Virus record (IMG/VR): IMGVR_UViG_3300037488_001629
Coordinates: 1 to 31,315 of that record
Strand: one strand, 5' to 3'
Length of the DNA: 31,315 nt
From: a virus
How positions within the stretch are numbered: the first letter of the stretch is position 1; every line of letters starts with the position of its first letter. Shown one piece after another: positions 20,301 to 29,000 of the stretch. The notes below the pieces were generated by a model, which searched no databases, had not been told where the DNA came from, and saw only the letters and a list, made by a program, of their open reading frames with translations. A program made the translations under genes and the position numbers.

Positions 20301-23171
20301 ATGCAGACTTTTCTAAGATCAGTATTGCCAGCGACGGGTGTTTATTACGCAGTAGTATTTAATGGCGTAAACAAAAAACACTACGCATGTGACACGTTTG
20401 AGCAGCTTGAAAAAACATTAGCACATTGGGACTCGCAGGGTGCTGAAGTTTATTTTGCGTGCTCTGCATTTAAGGAGCATCATGTACTAGAATACAGCGC
20501 CAAATTCGGGAAGGAGATAAAGAAGTACCGAATAAAATCAAACGCACGGGCAGCTAAGTCGCTTTGGCTTGATATGGATATCGGGCCTGAAAAAACGTAC
20601 AAAACGCGAAGTGAAGGAATCTCGGCACTCGCTGCTTTTACAAAGGCATCAGGCTTACCCGCTCCGTCAGTTATATCCTCGGGCAACGGCTTCCACCTGT
20701 ACTACCCATTTGATAATGAAGTGCTTCCTGAAGTATGGGAAGCAGCAGCGGCGAGGCTCCATCATTTATGCGCTGAGAAAGGCTTTTATGTAGATCATTC
20801 ACGAACAACAGATATCAGTAGCATACTCCGGCCAGTTGGAACATATAACCATAAAAACAAAGCGAACCCCCTCGCAGTCCAGCAGGTTTACACTTCAGCA
20901 AGTAACCATAATGACAAGTTCTTCAAGCTTCTCGATGTAAACGCAGGGTCGATAACAAAAGCAGTAGCAAAAGAGCACACAACGAAAGCAAGCTCGATTA
21001 TCGACAACATTCTCGCCGGACGAAATTACCCGCCCGTTGACGCAAATAAAGTCGCTACACGCTGCGCGCAGATGTACCACTGCGCAAGTACACGCGGCAA
21101 CGTATCAGAACCTTTGTGGTACGCAATGCTGGGAATTCTGGCATTCAGCGAGAACGGAGAGGCTTTTGCGCAAGCGTGGAGTTCTGGGCATCCGAGCTAC
21201 AGCGTGCAGGAAACGAGCAATAAATATGCACAGTGGAAGAGCGCAGCAGGCCCGACAACATGCGACACGTTTAACAGGCATAACCCATTGGCTTGCGATG
21301 GATGCGCGCATAAAGCGAGCGTAAAGAGTCCATTACAGCTTGGCTGGGTGCAGCAGAAACTGGCATTACCCGCAGCAGCGCAAGCATCCAAAGTACCGGA
21401 CCCGCCTTACCCATACTCGCGCACACCGCAGGGCTTGATGGTGAAAACAAAGGACGACCCGGTAGGCTCGATCTTTTTCGATTTTGACTTATTTGTATCA
21501 GACATAATCACTGACCCCGCAGAGGGAGAGCAACTTGTAATTTCATATAACAAGCCCCACGTTGGATGGCATAACATCATCGCCAAGTCCACAATATTTA
21601 CCAAGCAAGATAAGACATGGGAGTATTGCGCAAGCAAAGGAATCTACTTACGAACTGAATCGGATGCAAAACACATGACAGCATATATACGGGGCTACGC
21701 GGCAGAGCTTCAGAAAATAAAGGCATCGCTCGAAACATTCCGCAACTTCGGCTGGAAGAGTGACGGCAGTTTTGTTGATGGCCCATACATCATTTCAAAA
21801 GATGGGTCCGTGGTAGTCAATCCGACGCTCAAGCAGTCGATACCCGTTGCGGCCAATATCTCCCTGAAGGGCTCGCTGGCGGCATGGACGGCGCAGACAC
21901 AGCTACTGGCGAACCCCGATCTTGTCGAGTACGCCTTTGCCCTGCTGTGCGGCTTCGCAGCGCCCTTATTCAAGTTCACCGGGCATGGGGGCGTCATGGT
22001 CAACCTTGTTGGCGAAACGGGTGTCGGCAAGTCCACGATACAGCGCATGATCAACAGTATTTGGGGAGACCCTGAGGGGTTGATGCTGGCCGCGAAAGAT
22101 ACCGAGGCATCCAAGCTGGCGCGTATCAGCTACATGAATAACCTGCCCGTGTGTATTGATGAAATGGGTAACATGCCGGCGGATTTACTCGGCGGGTTGT
22201 TGCTTAAAGTCACTCAAGGTATGGACACGCGGCGGTTACGGCAGGACGGTACTGAACGCGAACAGCGCGAATGGAATACCATAGTTATAACAAGCTCAAA
22301 CCATTCGTTTATTGGCAAGCTGAGTACCAAGAAAGCAAACTCGGAAGCTGAGTTGATGCGGCTTGTCGAAGTGAAAGCGCCGGCTACTGCATATTTTGGC
22401 GTGAAGGATAATGCCATCGCACTGAACCGCGCGATCATGTCGAACTATGGCTACGCGGGTATCGCCTTCGCAACACTGGCAGTTAAGCAGCAGGGTACGA
22501 TACAGGCCGACATTGATGCAGCGTATCAGTATTTCAAAACAATGAATATTAACTTTGTAGCACGCGAACGCTTTTGGGAGGCGGCGTTGGCAACCGCACT
22601 TGTCGCGGGTAGAATCGCCTATGCGAACCGTTTGATCATGTTCGACCCCGAGCCGGTAGTTCTTGATATGTGCCAGAAACTGCTGATGCAGCGCGGCGCG
22701 ATTGATAGTCAGACGCTGAATAACGAGGATGTAATCAGCCTCTTTACCAACACAAACATGAACAAGGCGCTGTATATCGAGGTTCGCAAGGGGAGCATGC
22801 CGAGGTATATTCGTGAGCCGCGCGGCGATGATCTTGCAGTGCGCATCGAAGTTACACTTGATGCAAGCGGTAATGTTTCAGCGGCTACAATGACCATAAG
22901 CACATGGCACTTGAGCGCATTTTTAACAGGCATCCATGAGGACTACATTACCTTCAGAAAGAATGCTTATGCACAGGGTTACTTGATAAGCGAGAGCAAG
23001 AAAAACCTTGGGGAAGGCACAATTTATAACACCCCGGCAGCAAAAGCAATTACACTAAATCTGCTGCACCCCGCATTGAATTCAATGTTTACCGGCGTTC
23101 ATCAACTTAGCGCCACTACCAAACCCGCAGATACGACCGCGGCGAATGTAACTCAACTTAGGAGAGCATAA
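20301..23171 (+). CDS. Primase-helicase (AEP-type primase fused to SF3/DUF927-like helicase)
   Basis: The gene encodes 956 residues. The N-terminal third has AEP primase motifs: LWLDMDIG (D-x-D, about residues 90-95), SSGNGFHLYYPF (about 128-139), and DISSILRPVGTYNHK. The C-terminal part has Walker A GETGVGKST (about 571-579), Walker B VCIDEMGN (about 618) and a sensor segment VITSSNHSF, as in SF3/DUF927-like phage helicases. It would synthesise primers and unwind the fork for the polymerase. The region just before ATG 20301 has only a weak ribosome-binding site. Its stop overlaps the next start (TAATG). Confidence 0.9.
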   Translation: MQTFLRSVLPATGVYYAVVFNGVNKKHYACDTFEQLEKTLAHWDSQGAEVYFACSAFKEHHVLEYSAKFGKEIKKYRIKSNARAAKSLWLDMDIGPEKTYKTRSEGISALAAFTKASGLPAPSVISSGNGFHLYYPFDNEVLPEVWEAAAARLHHLCAEKGFYVDHSRTTDISSILRPVGTYNHKNKANPLAVQQVYTSASNHNDKFFKLLDVNAGSITKAVAKEHTTKASSIIDNILAGRNYPPVDANKVATRCAQMYHCASTRGNVSEPLWYAMLGILAFSENGEAFAQAWSSGHPSYSVQETSNKYAQWKSAAGPTTCDTFNRHNPLACDGCAHKASVKSPLQLGWVQQKLALPAAAQASKVPDPPYPYSRTPQGLMVKTKDDPVGSIFFDFDLFVSDIITDPAEGEQLVISYNKPHVGWHNIIAKSTIFTKQDKTWEYCASKGIYLRTESDAKHMTAYIRGYAAELQKIKASLETFRNFGWKSDGSFVDGPYIISKDGSVVVNPTLKQSIPVAANISLKGSLAAWTAQTQLLANPDLVEYAFALLCGFAAPLFKFTGHGGVMVNLVGETGVGKSTIQRMINSIWGDPEGLMLAAKDTEASKLARISYMNNLPVCIDEMGNMPADLLGGLLLKVTQGMDTRRLRQDGTEREQREWNTIVITSSNHSFIGKLSTKKANSEAELMRLVEVKAPATAYFGVKDNAIALNRAIMSNYGYAGIAFATLAVKQQGTIQADIDAAYQYFKTMNINFVARERFWEAALATALVAGRIAYANRLIMFDPEPVVLDMCQKLLMQRGAIDSQTLNNEDVISLFTNTNMNKALYIEVRKGSMPRYIREPRGDDLAVRIEVTLDASGNVSAATMTISTWHLSAFLTGIHEDYITFRKNAYAQGYLISESKKNLGEGTIYNTPAAKAITLNLLHPALNSMFTGVHQLSATTKPADTTAANVTQLRRA

Positions 23172-23755
23172 TGCCCAACAAAGACGTTCACGTAGTTCTT
23201 GATCTGGAAACGATGGGCAACACGCAGAGTGCTGCAATTGTGGCGATAGGCGCAGTGGCATGCACCGTGGAGCAGGGCATTTTCAGCCAGTTTTATACTG
23301 AAGTGTCACTCGATTCCTCAGTGCGACAGGGGCTTACAATGGATGTTTCCACGGTGCTTTGGTGGCTTAACCAAGATAAAGATGCGCGGGCTATTTTCCA
23401 GCATAACCATAAGGTCGCGGACCTGACCACTGCGATTAGCGACTTTGATAACTGGTTCCGCTTGGCAGGTGAGCCGAAAGGAATACTGGTATGGGGCAAC
23501 GGTGCTGATTTTGATAATGCGATTCTGCGTAACGCATATACTGCGGTTAATCGCGAGCTTCCGTGGATGTACTACAACAATCGCTGCCTGCGTACTCTGC
23601 GCGCCGAGAACCCCGATGTCGCCAAGCCCGCGTTTGTTGGCACGCCTCATAATGCACGCGACGATGCATGGAATCAAGCTAATCACCTGCTAATTATCAA
23701 GAGAAAGGCGCTGTATGGTGCGAACCCGACTGGCGCTTTGAGGAAGTTGACATGA
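23171..23755 (+). CDS. DnaQ-like 3'-5' exonuclease (Rv2179c type)
   Basis: The gene encodes 194 residues, starting on the last base of the primase stop codon. Motifs are VVLDLETMG (exo I, D-x-E), VWGNGADFDNAILRNAY (exo II) and HNARDDAWNQANHL (exo III, DEDDh-like with His). The LTMDVSTVLWWLNQ segment is typical of Rv2179c-like enzymes. It may degrade RNA or DNA 3' ends. Proofreading for the polymerase is less likely, because that enzyme has its own exonuclease. Confidence 0.85.
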   Translation: MPNKDVHVVLDLETMGNTQSAAIVAIGAVACTVEQGIFSQFYTEVSLDSSVRQGLTMDVSTVLWWLNQDKDARAIFQHNHKVADLTTAISDFDNWFRLAGEPKGILVWGNGADFDNAILRNAYTAVNRELPWMYYNNRCLRTLRAENPDVAKPAFVGTPHNARDDAWNQANHLLIIKRKALYGANPTGALRKLT

Positions 23756-23889
23756 TGGACTTAGTGTTGAAATTCAGATTGCTTCAGGAAAAGAAAGAAG
23801 CAGAACTACCCACTATTAATGGGTACAGATTTGGTTGGGTTGACCCGCGTAAAACGCTTGAAGAACTTTTAGTGGTAAAACTGACATGA
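23752..23889 (+). CDS. Very small protein (45 aa)
   Basis: ATG 23752 overlaps the exonuclease stop as ATGA, and the stop overlaps the next start in the same way. The peptide M-M-D-L-V-L-K-F-R-L-L-Q... is helical at the start and charged. I recognise no family. The coupling on both sides supports it being translated. Confidence 0.6.
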   Translation: MMDLVLKFRLLQEKKEAELPTINGYRFGWVDPRKTLEELLVVKLT

Positions 23890-24077
23890 CAAACAATCGC
23901 GATGATTTTGACGACACTGGTAACTCGCGTTCGCGGCAAGAAGCGCGGCCCTTAACAGATTATGAACGTGGGAGAAGTGATATGCGTGATGAAATAATAG
24001 CGAAACTTGGCGGATATGATGCAATTAAATGTGCACAGATTGCCGCATCAATTCCTGTGCGTAGGGAGTTGACATGA
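23886..24077 (+). CDS. Small unrecognised protein (63 aa)
   Basis: The frame encodes 63 residues and is coupled on both sides by ATGA overlaps. A charged flexible N-terminus (to about residue 22) is followed by a helical region (YERGRSDMRDEIIAKLGGYD). I do not recognise it. Confidence 0.62.
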   Translation: MTNNRDDFDDTGNSRSRQEARPLTDYERGRSDMRDEIIAKLGGYDAIKCAQIAASIPVRRELT

Positions 24078-24304
24078 CCGAACAAACAGAAGTAGTACCT
24101 GAAGTAATCCCCGCGTCGGAACCGGAAATCCCGCTCGATGAGATTATCGTGCAGGAGATTTTTGCACTTCACGATTTTCGTGACTGGTGGCGTGGGGTTA
24201 ATTCCCTGCACCCGAACCAGTTCCGGTACAAAATGCCGCGTAGCGAGTGGGAGGCGGCAGTCCGGGCTTATAAGAAATTGAAGGCACAAAGTGTCCGAAC
24301 TTGA
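24074..24304 (+). CDS. Small unrecognised protein (76 aa)
   Basis: ATG 24074 has TAGGGAG upstream and overlaps the previous stop. The N-terminal third is acidic and Pro/Glu-rich; the rest is Trp- and Arg-rich (DFRDWWRGVNSLHPNQFRYK). The function is unknown. Confidence 0.62.
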   Translation: MTEQTEVVPEVIPASEPEIPLDEIIVQEIFALHDFRDWWRGVNSLHPNQFRYKMPRSEWEAAVRAYKKLKAQSVRT

Positions 24305-24509
24305 AAAACTACAAGCAGAAAACGCGAGGCTACGCGAATACATAACAAAACTAGCCGGGCAGGTGCGGCAGGTCAATGCCGAGTACCAAGCTACAACGGA
24401 CTTTTGCCTGCATTTAATGGCACGGTATGAGAAGCGGAAAACTGAAGACGCGCTATGGCTTATTAAGCATAACGCTGTGATGCGAAGTCAACCTTTGGAG
24501 AAAATGTGA
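24291..24509 (+). CDS. Small coiled-coil protein (72 aa)
   Basis: The start is a GTG at 24291, overlapping the previous gene by 14 bases. Leu-rich heptads (LEKLQAENARLREYITKLAG) form a coiled coil at the N-terminus. No function is recognised. Confidence 0.58.
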   Translation: MSELEKLQAENARLREYITKLAGQVRQVNAEYQATTDFCLHLMARYEKRKTEDALWLIKHNAVMRSQPLEKM

Positions 24510-24832
24510 TGGGTATGCGCAGACTTAGTACAAGTACATATTCAGAAAAGCAAGAACTACCAAACCCCGACCCTACAAAATACAAAATATTAGAGTGGTA
24601 TATAGTCAATAACGCACTAATTCTTAGTGTGCAATATACTGGATGCATAAATTACGAGGGTAAGAAAATTCTTGTTTATGAAAATGCTAAAGCCGCCGCT
24701 GAATGGATTATGCAACATCGCAATATAGACCCACATTTTTGTGACACAGTAGGGGCATGTTCGCCAGTAGCACGCTTTGAACCCACGCATCGTGGTATGG
24801 TGTGGGCGTGCATATTTGCAAAAAATCTTTAG
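24509..24832 (+). CDS. Conserved small protein (107 aa)
   Basis: ATG 24509 overlaps the previous stop as TGATG; GTG 24506 is a less likely alternative. The pattern NPDPTKYKILEWY, CINYEGKKILVYE, IDPHFC and SPVARFEPTHRGMVWAC matches a group of phage and bacterial hypothetical proteins I recall, with a beta-rich fold. No reaction is known. Confidence 0.72.
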   Translation: MGMRRLSTSTYSEKQELPNPDPTKYKILEWYIVNNALILSVQYTGCINYEGKKILVYENAKAAAEWIMQHRNIDPHFCDTVGACSPVARFEPTHRGMVWACIFAKNL

Positions 24833-24840
24833 GAGAAAAT

Positions 24841-25194
24841 GTGGTGGGTAAAACTACGGATATGGTGCGTGAAGAAACTGAAACATTCATTATTGATCTT
24901 GAGTTCATGTATAAGTTTACGCGTGTTGAAGCAATCGGCGCGTGTATTGTACTGCTCGAAGGACACCGCATAGCTTGCCAAGCACCAATTAGTTTTGCGT
25001 ATAGGATAAGAAAACTTACGAGAAAACAGCTTCGCAAAGCGTATCTGGAGCTAATAAATGATGTAAAAGATATGTGGCCCTGCGGTACTGAGCTTTACTG
25101 GCGCAAAACACCCGCGCTTTTTAAGGAAATAACTTTAGGGTCAGATGAATGTATATACACACTTCGTATGAGAATAGGAGCCGCTAATGTCTAA
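24841..25194 (+). CDS. Unrecognised protein (117 aa) with GTG start
   Basis: I chose GTG 24841, because AGGAG (24831-24835, overlapping the previous stop) lies five bases upstream. The frame continues upstream to 24802 inside the previous gene but has no start signal there. An ATG at 24838 reads in another frame and soon stops. The protein is alpha/beta in pattern and neutral to basic, with a central basic helix (YRIRKLTRKQLRKAYLELIN). No family is recognised. Confidence 0.62.
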   Translation: MVGKTTDMVREETETFIIDLEFMYKFTRVEAIGACIVLLEGHRIACQAPISFAYRIRKLTRKQLRKAYLELINDVKDMWPCGTELYWRKTPALFKEITLGSDECIYTLRMRIGAANV

Positions 25195-25471
25195 TACCGC
25201 AGAAAACACTATGGATACCATTGATCTTGTATGGGCCTCTTTTGAAGAAGTGCTGAGTGCTGAGGGGTTTGATGAGCGTGGAACTGCACTTGCGAAAATG
25301 TGCTTCTTCAATGGCGCAGATGCCATGCTGCGGCTTATCGTGCACTCCGGGAATACTGGCGGCTTTGAGGCACACCGGGACATGATCATCCGCAGTGCCG
25401 CGTCGTGTGAATTCGTGCTGGCCGATCTTGCCGGTGAAGAACCACGCCGCACTGAGGCAAGGGTGGACTGA
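25187..25471 (+). CDS. Small unrecognised protein (94 aa)
   Basis: ATG 25187 follows AATAGGAGCCGCTA and overlaps the previous gene by eight bases. It is acidic and helical, with the segment ALAKMCFFNGADAMLRLI. The stop overlaps the next start as TGATG. Its family is similar to small phage proteins I know only as hypothetical. Confidence 0.68.
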   Translation: MSNTAENTMDTIDLVWASFEEVLSAEGFDERGTALAKMCFFNGADAMLRLIVHSGNTGGFEAHRDMIIRSAASCEFVLADLAGEEPRRTEARVD

Positions 25472-25629
25472 TGTCCGCTAAGGAATTACCGAAAGAAATA
25501 TCCTTACGCCCGTACAATGGGCGCTTATTTGTTGCGCGGACAAAGAAAAAATATACCCGCGTGCATAAGGCGCTTTTTAATACACCAGATTTAGCCCCGG
25601 CACTTGACATCAGCACCCAGCCCGAGTAA
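25471..25629 (+). CDS. Small unrecognised protein (52 aa), last + strand gene before the terminator
   Basis: ATG 25471 overlaps the previous stop (TGATG). The sequence is basic in the middle (RTKKKYTRVHKAL). It is followed by the double-hairpin terminator at 25647-25694. No family is recognised. Confidence 0.62.
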   Translation: MSAKELPKEISLRPYNGRLFVARTKKKYTRVHKALFNTPDLAPALDISTQPE

Positions 25630-25646
25630 TCTGCTTTACCTCCCTG

Positions 25647-25694
25647 CCCGCGCAACGCGGGATTTCTGCCCCGGCGCTGTCGGGGCATTTTTTT
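25647..25694 (+). terminator. Strong rho-independent terminator of the rightward block
   Basis: CCCGCG-CAA-CGCGGG (25647-25661) is immediately followed by TGCCCCG (25667-25673) pairing with CGGGGCA (25681-25687) and a seven-T run (25688-25694). It lies between convergent gene blocks and is oriented for + strand transcripts. Confidence 0.92.
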
Positions 25695-25710
25695 GTCCGA
25701 AAGGTGGCTT

Positions 25711-25788
25711 ATGAAAGACTGGATTTCTGAATTTCTCGAAACTACGCGCAGGTACTTTGAAACACCCGATGTATCTACTTCCGATTAA
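25711..25788 (+). CDS. Doubtful 25-aa frame after the terminator
   Basis: ATG 25711 has AAGGTGG upstream and the frame ends at TAA 25786-25788, overlapping the end of the - strand gene by 14 bases. It lies beyond a strong terminator, so expression would need readthrough. I list it only because it has a plausible ribosome-binding site. Confidence 0.2.
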   Translation: MKDWISEFLETTRRYFETPDVSTSD

Positions 25789-26035
25789 AACTTCGGTTCG
25801 CGCTTTTCGGCTTTGCGCGTAGATTACCCGGCGCGTTCGTTCCGCCTGAACGTATGGGTTTTTTGTGGTCAACGTCCTTGCCATCGCCTTTTGACACCGC
25901 ACCCTTCTTTACCATCGCAGCGCGTGCAGCATTACGTTGTGCGCGCTTTTTCTTTTGTTCTTCCGTGCCTTGGTATTTGTCATACTCTGCACGGTAGTTG
26001 CGGCCATGTGCTTTGTCTTTGTTACTTACGCCCAT
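25775..26035 (-). CDS. Small HNH-like protein downstream of the giant virion-type protein
   Basis: The gene encodes 86 residues from ATG 26035 (a GTG three bases earlier is possible). The start overlaps the preceding stop as TGATG, with ACAGGAG upstream on the - strand. After a basic, helical N-terminus the core GDGKDVDHKKPIRSGGTNAP followed by NLRAKPKSANRSF matches the D-H...N...N pattern of small phage HNH-type proteins. It is often found beside structural or packaging genes. Whether it cuts DNA is unproven. Confidence 0.75.
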   Translation of the reverse strand: MGVSNKDKAHGRNYRAEYDKYQGTEEQKKKRAQRNAARAAMVKKGAVSKGDGKDVDHKKPIRSGGTNAPGNLRAKPKSANRSFNRK

Positions 26036-29000
26036 CACTCTTCTCCTGTAGCAATCTCTTCTTCAAAATACTTCCGCATTTCTTCAGGAAGTTTCTTGGC
26101 ACCGCGTCGTGACAACGTATCGCGGGCATCCATCGCCAGTTCATTAACCGTATCCATATTCGGTTCTACGCGAATTGGTATGCCTGCATCACGGTAAATG
26201 CTGTTAAGCTCTTTCGCTTCGTTACGCAAGTGGCTAACCAAGTCCGTGTCGCCATCCGCTTTCGCAAGGCCCATCTGGTTATTGTAGCTGCGAACGAGGT
26301 TGTTCTGAATATCCTTGAAAATCTGAATCCGGTCACGCCGGCCATATTCTGCAACGGATTCAGTCGGTCTCCATCCGAGGAACTGCATGAAGGCGTCGAA
26401 GTTGTCGAGTTCGGTCGCCACTGTCTTGCCATCCCGAGACCGCGCTTCCCCGGTCGAAGCAACCAGTGCGCCGTTGACTGCGTTGCGCACAGCGCTTATC
26501 GGCAGGGTCTTCAGGGTCCGCATGAAATACTCTGATGGGTCTCTGCCCAGCGCAGCGGCCATCGCCATATCGGCGGCATTGCCAGTTGACGTCAACGTGG
26601 CATCAAGGAAGCCCCCTATAGGGCCAAGAAGCGGGAAAATGTCGCTGCCAGTACCTGAGTCTAGGCCGCGTGCAAAACCGTGAAATCCGAGCTTCCCTGA
26701 GCCGTCCGCGCCGGTTATCGCGTTGAACATGCCCTTACGAACAAGTTCCCCACCGTCTTCGCCAGCCCACTGCATCAAAGCATCTGTGTTTTCAACGTAC
26801 CACTGTTTCACATTTCCACTGAATGCCATGCTACCGAAGCGCCCGAAAACCTGCGGGAACCGGCGCGTAAGTGCGTCGAGCAGATTCTCGATATCCTCCT
26901 TGAACGGAATGCCATCGAGACCGGCCAGCGCAGTAAGTAGCGCGAGATACATGGCTTGACCAGCCAGCGGCATCGCCTTCAGCAACTGCACTTGCACCAA
27001 TGGGTAATGCATAAACATGGTGAGCGCGCGGCCCCACCCTTTTTGTAGCCAAGGTGCGCGAGCCCACTGCGAGTAAATGCCCTGCGAATGTTCGACAGTT
27101 TCATCCGCTTCGCGTGCGATACGCTTAAATACTGGGTCGTTATACGTCGAAGCGCCTGCGTCGAGAATACGCTTCTTGTCCGCAGCCGGCAGGGCATCAA
27201 ACGCGAGGTTGAACGATGTAACCCACGAAGCCATGCGAATGTACGCTTCCGACAGTGCGAAGGGCTTCATAAACATTTCAGTGTACTTGTTTACTTTCCT
27301 GCGCTGTGGAGAGAAACCTTTCCAATACATGTCGGTTACTTCCATAACCTGACCTACCTGCAATTTCCCCTCTTTTACTTCTTTAAGCACGTAGTCCCAC
27401 ATCAACTTATCGCGCCCAGTCAAGTTGGCGTTTTTAAGCTTGTCTTCCATCACGCGCTCGAATGACTGCGTAGCGTTCCCCGTGTTCAGGAACAGCTTCA
27501 TTTTCGATATACTGCGCATGCTGCGTGATAGTTCTTTCGCTACATTCGTAAACCCGTATCCACCACCATAGCCGGACGGCGTATGCTTCGCGCCGAGATA
27601 CGACATGGTGAGAATCGGCAAGCTCATAATCTGCGTTACCGCTGTTGAGACATTACCAATAAGGAATGACGTTGCCGCGAAGTGCATCGTGTTGTCGAAT
27701 ATATTCGGCGCGCGGCCTGCTTCAGCGCGATATTCAGCAAAGACCTTTTTAGCAAGGTCTTGTACGTTGTTCGCGAACTCGGCATTTTTCTTGTTCAGCG
27801 CTACGCCTTCGGTAAGCTCGCGCACCATTTCAGCCTTCTCGGGCGAGTCGTCCATCAACGCCGTGTTTTTCAGCATGGTCTCGACTTCAGTAGCGCTCCA
27901 GCTTGACTTGTACAAAATGTTGTCAAACTCAACTTGTGTGTAGTTGTTCGCCACAATATAGGCGTTACCGTTGAGGTATGCGCCAAACGCGCGCCAGATG
28001 TCTTTATCTGCGCCTTTTGCAGCGCGGTATTTCAGCGCTTTAAGCTGCTTGGAGGTACGGTTGGCGAGTGCCTTTACAAGCTGTTCGCGCTGGACGCCGG
28101 TAAGGTTGACGTTGCTACGCTCCAGTTGGTTGGTAAACGTAAACAGGTCGAAGTACGGTGCGGGTGCTTTCGCCAAGGCTTCATAGTCGTTGCGCACTGC
28201 TTCGAGAACGATCTTGGCGCGGCGCTTGTTGCCACCACGATCAATAACTTCGATACGCAGTTCCTGCGCGTTCGGGTCAGTCGCATACCATTTCGCGAAG
28301 TCCTGTGCTTCTTTGAATGTATCGAAGCCCTGCACGAAAGACGGGTATTTGTCGAAGTCCACGCGCACCGGCTCGCCGTCATCATCCACAAGGCGCGAAT
28401 AAACGCGGTTCGTGCTGCTGCGCTGGTGAGCGATATAGAAGTGCGCGACAGTATCCACGGCTTTCGACATGTACTGCGACGATTCCGCGCGAGTAGCGGC
28501 GACGTTGTTGAGCAGCGCGCCAAGGCGCTGTTGCAGAATATCACGCTTTGTCGGGTCCAGATCGCGGCTTATAGAGTCAATAACTGCCTTGTTATCTGTG
28601 TACAGCTTGAATGCCTTCGCTGCGCGCTCCTTGGCTTCCGAAGGAACAACCGGGGCCATATCGGCCATTTCTTCATCTACAGTCTGCGCCTTCGGCGTAG
28701 CATCATAAGTGGTATCTTTACCCTTTTCCTGATTCTCGATATGTTTTTGTATCGTGGCGAGAAACTGCCGCGCAACTTCCACATCATCCGCATACGCACC
28801 GCTGAAGGTATCAACAAGTTTATGCATCGAATTCCGCGCATCACTCGGGTAGCGCAGATACACCTTATTGGCGAGTTCGTTCGTGGACTCTTTGGCGTAC
28901 AAATTCGACTGCTGGTGCTGCGATATCGCGCGCTCCAAGGCCGCAATAACGAGCAGTTTATGCGATTTTTTCGCAATCTCCATCGCGTTTTCGGAGTACG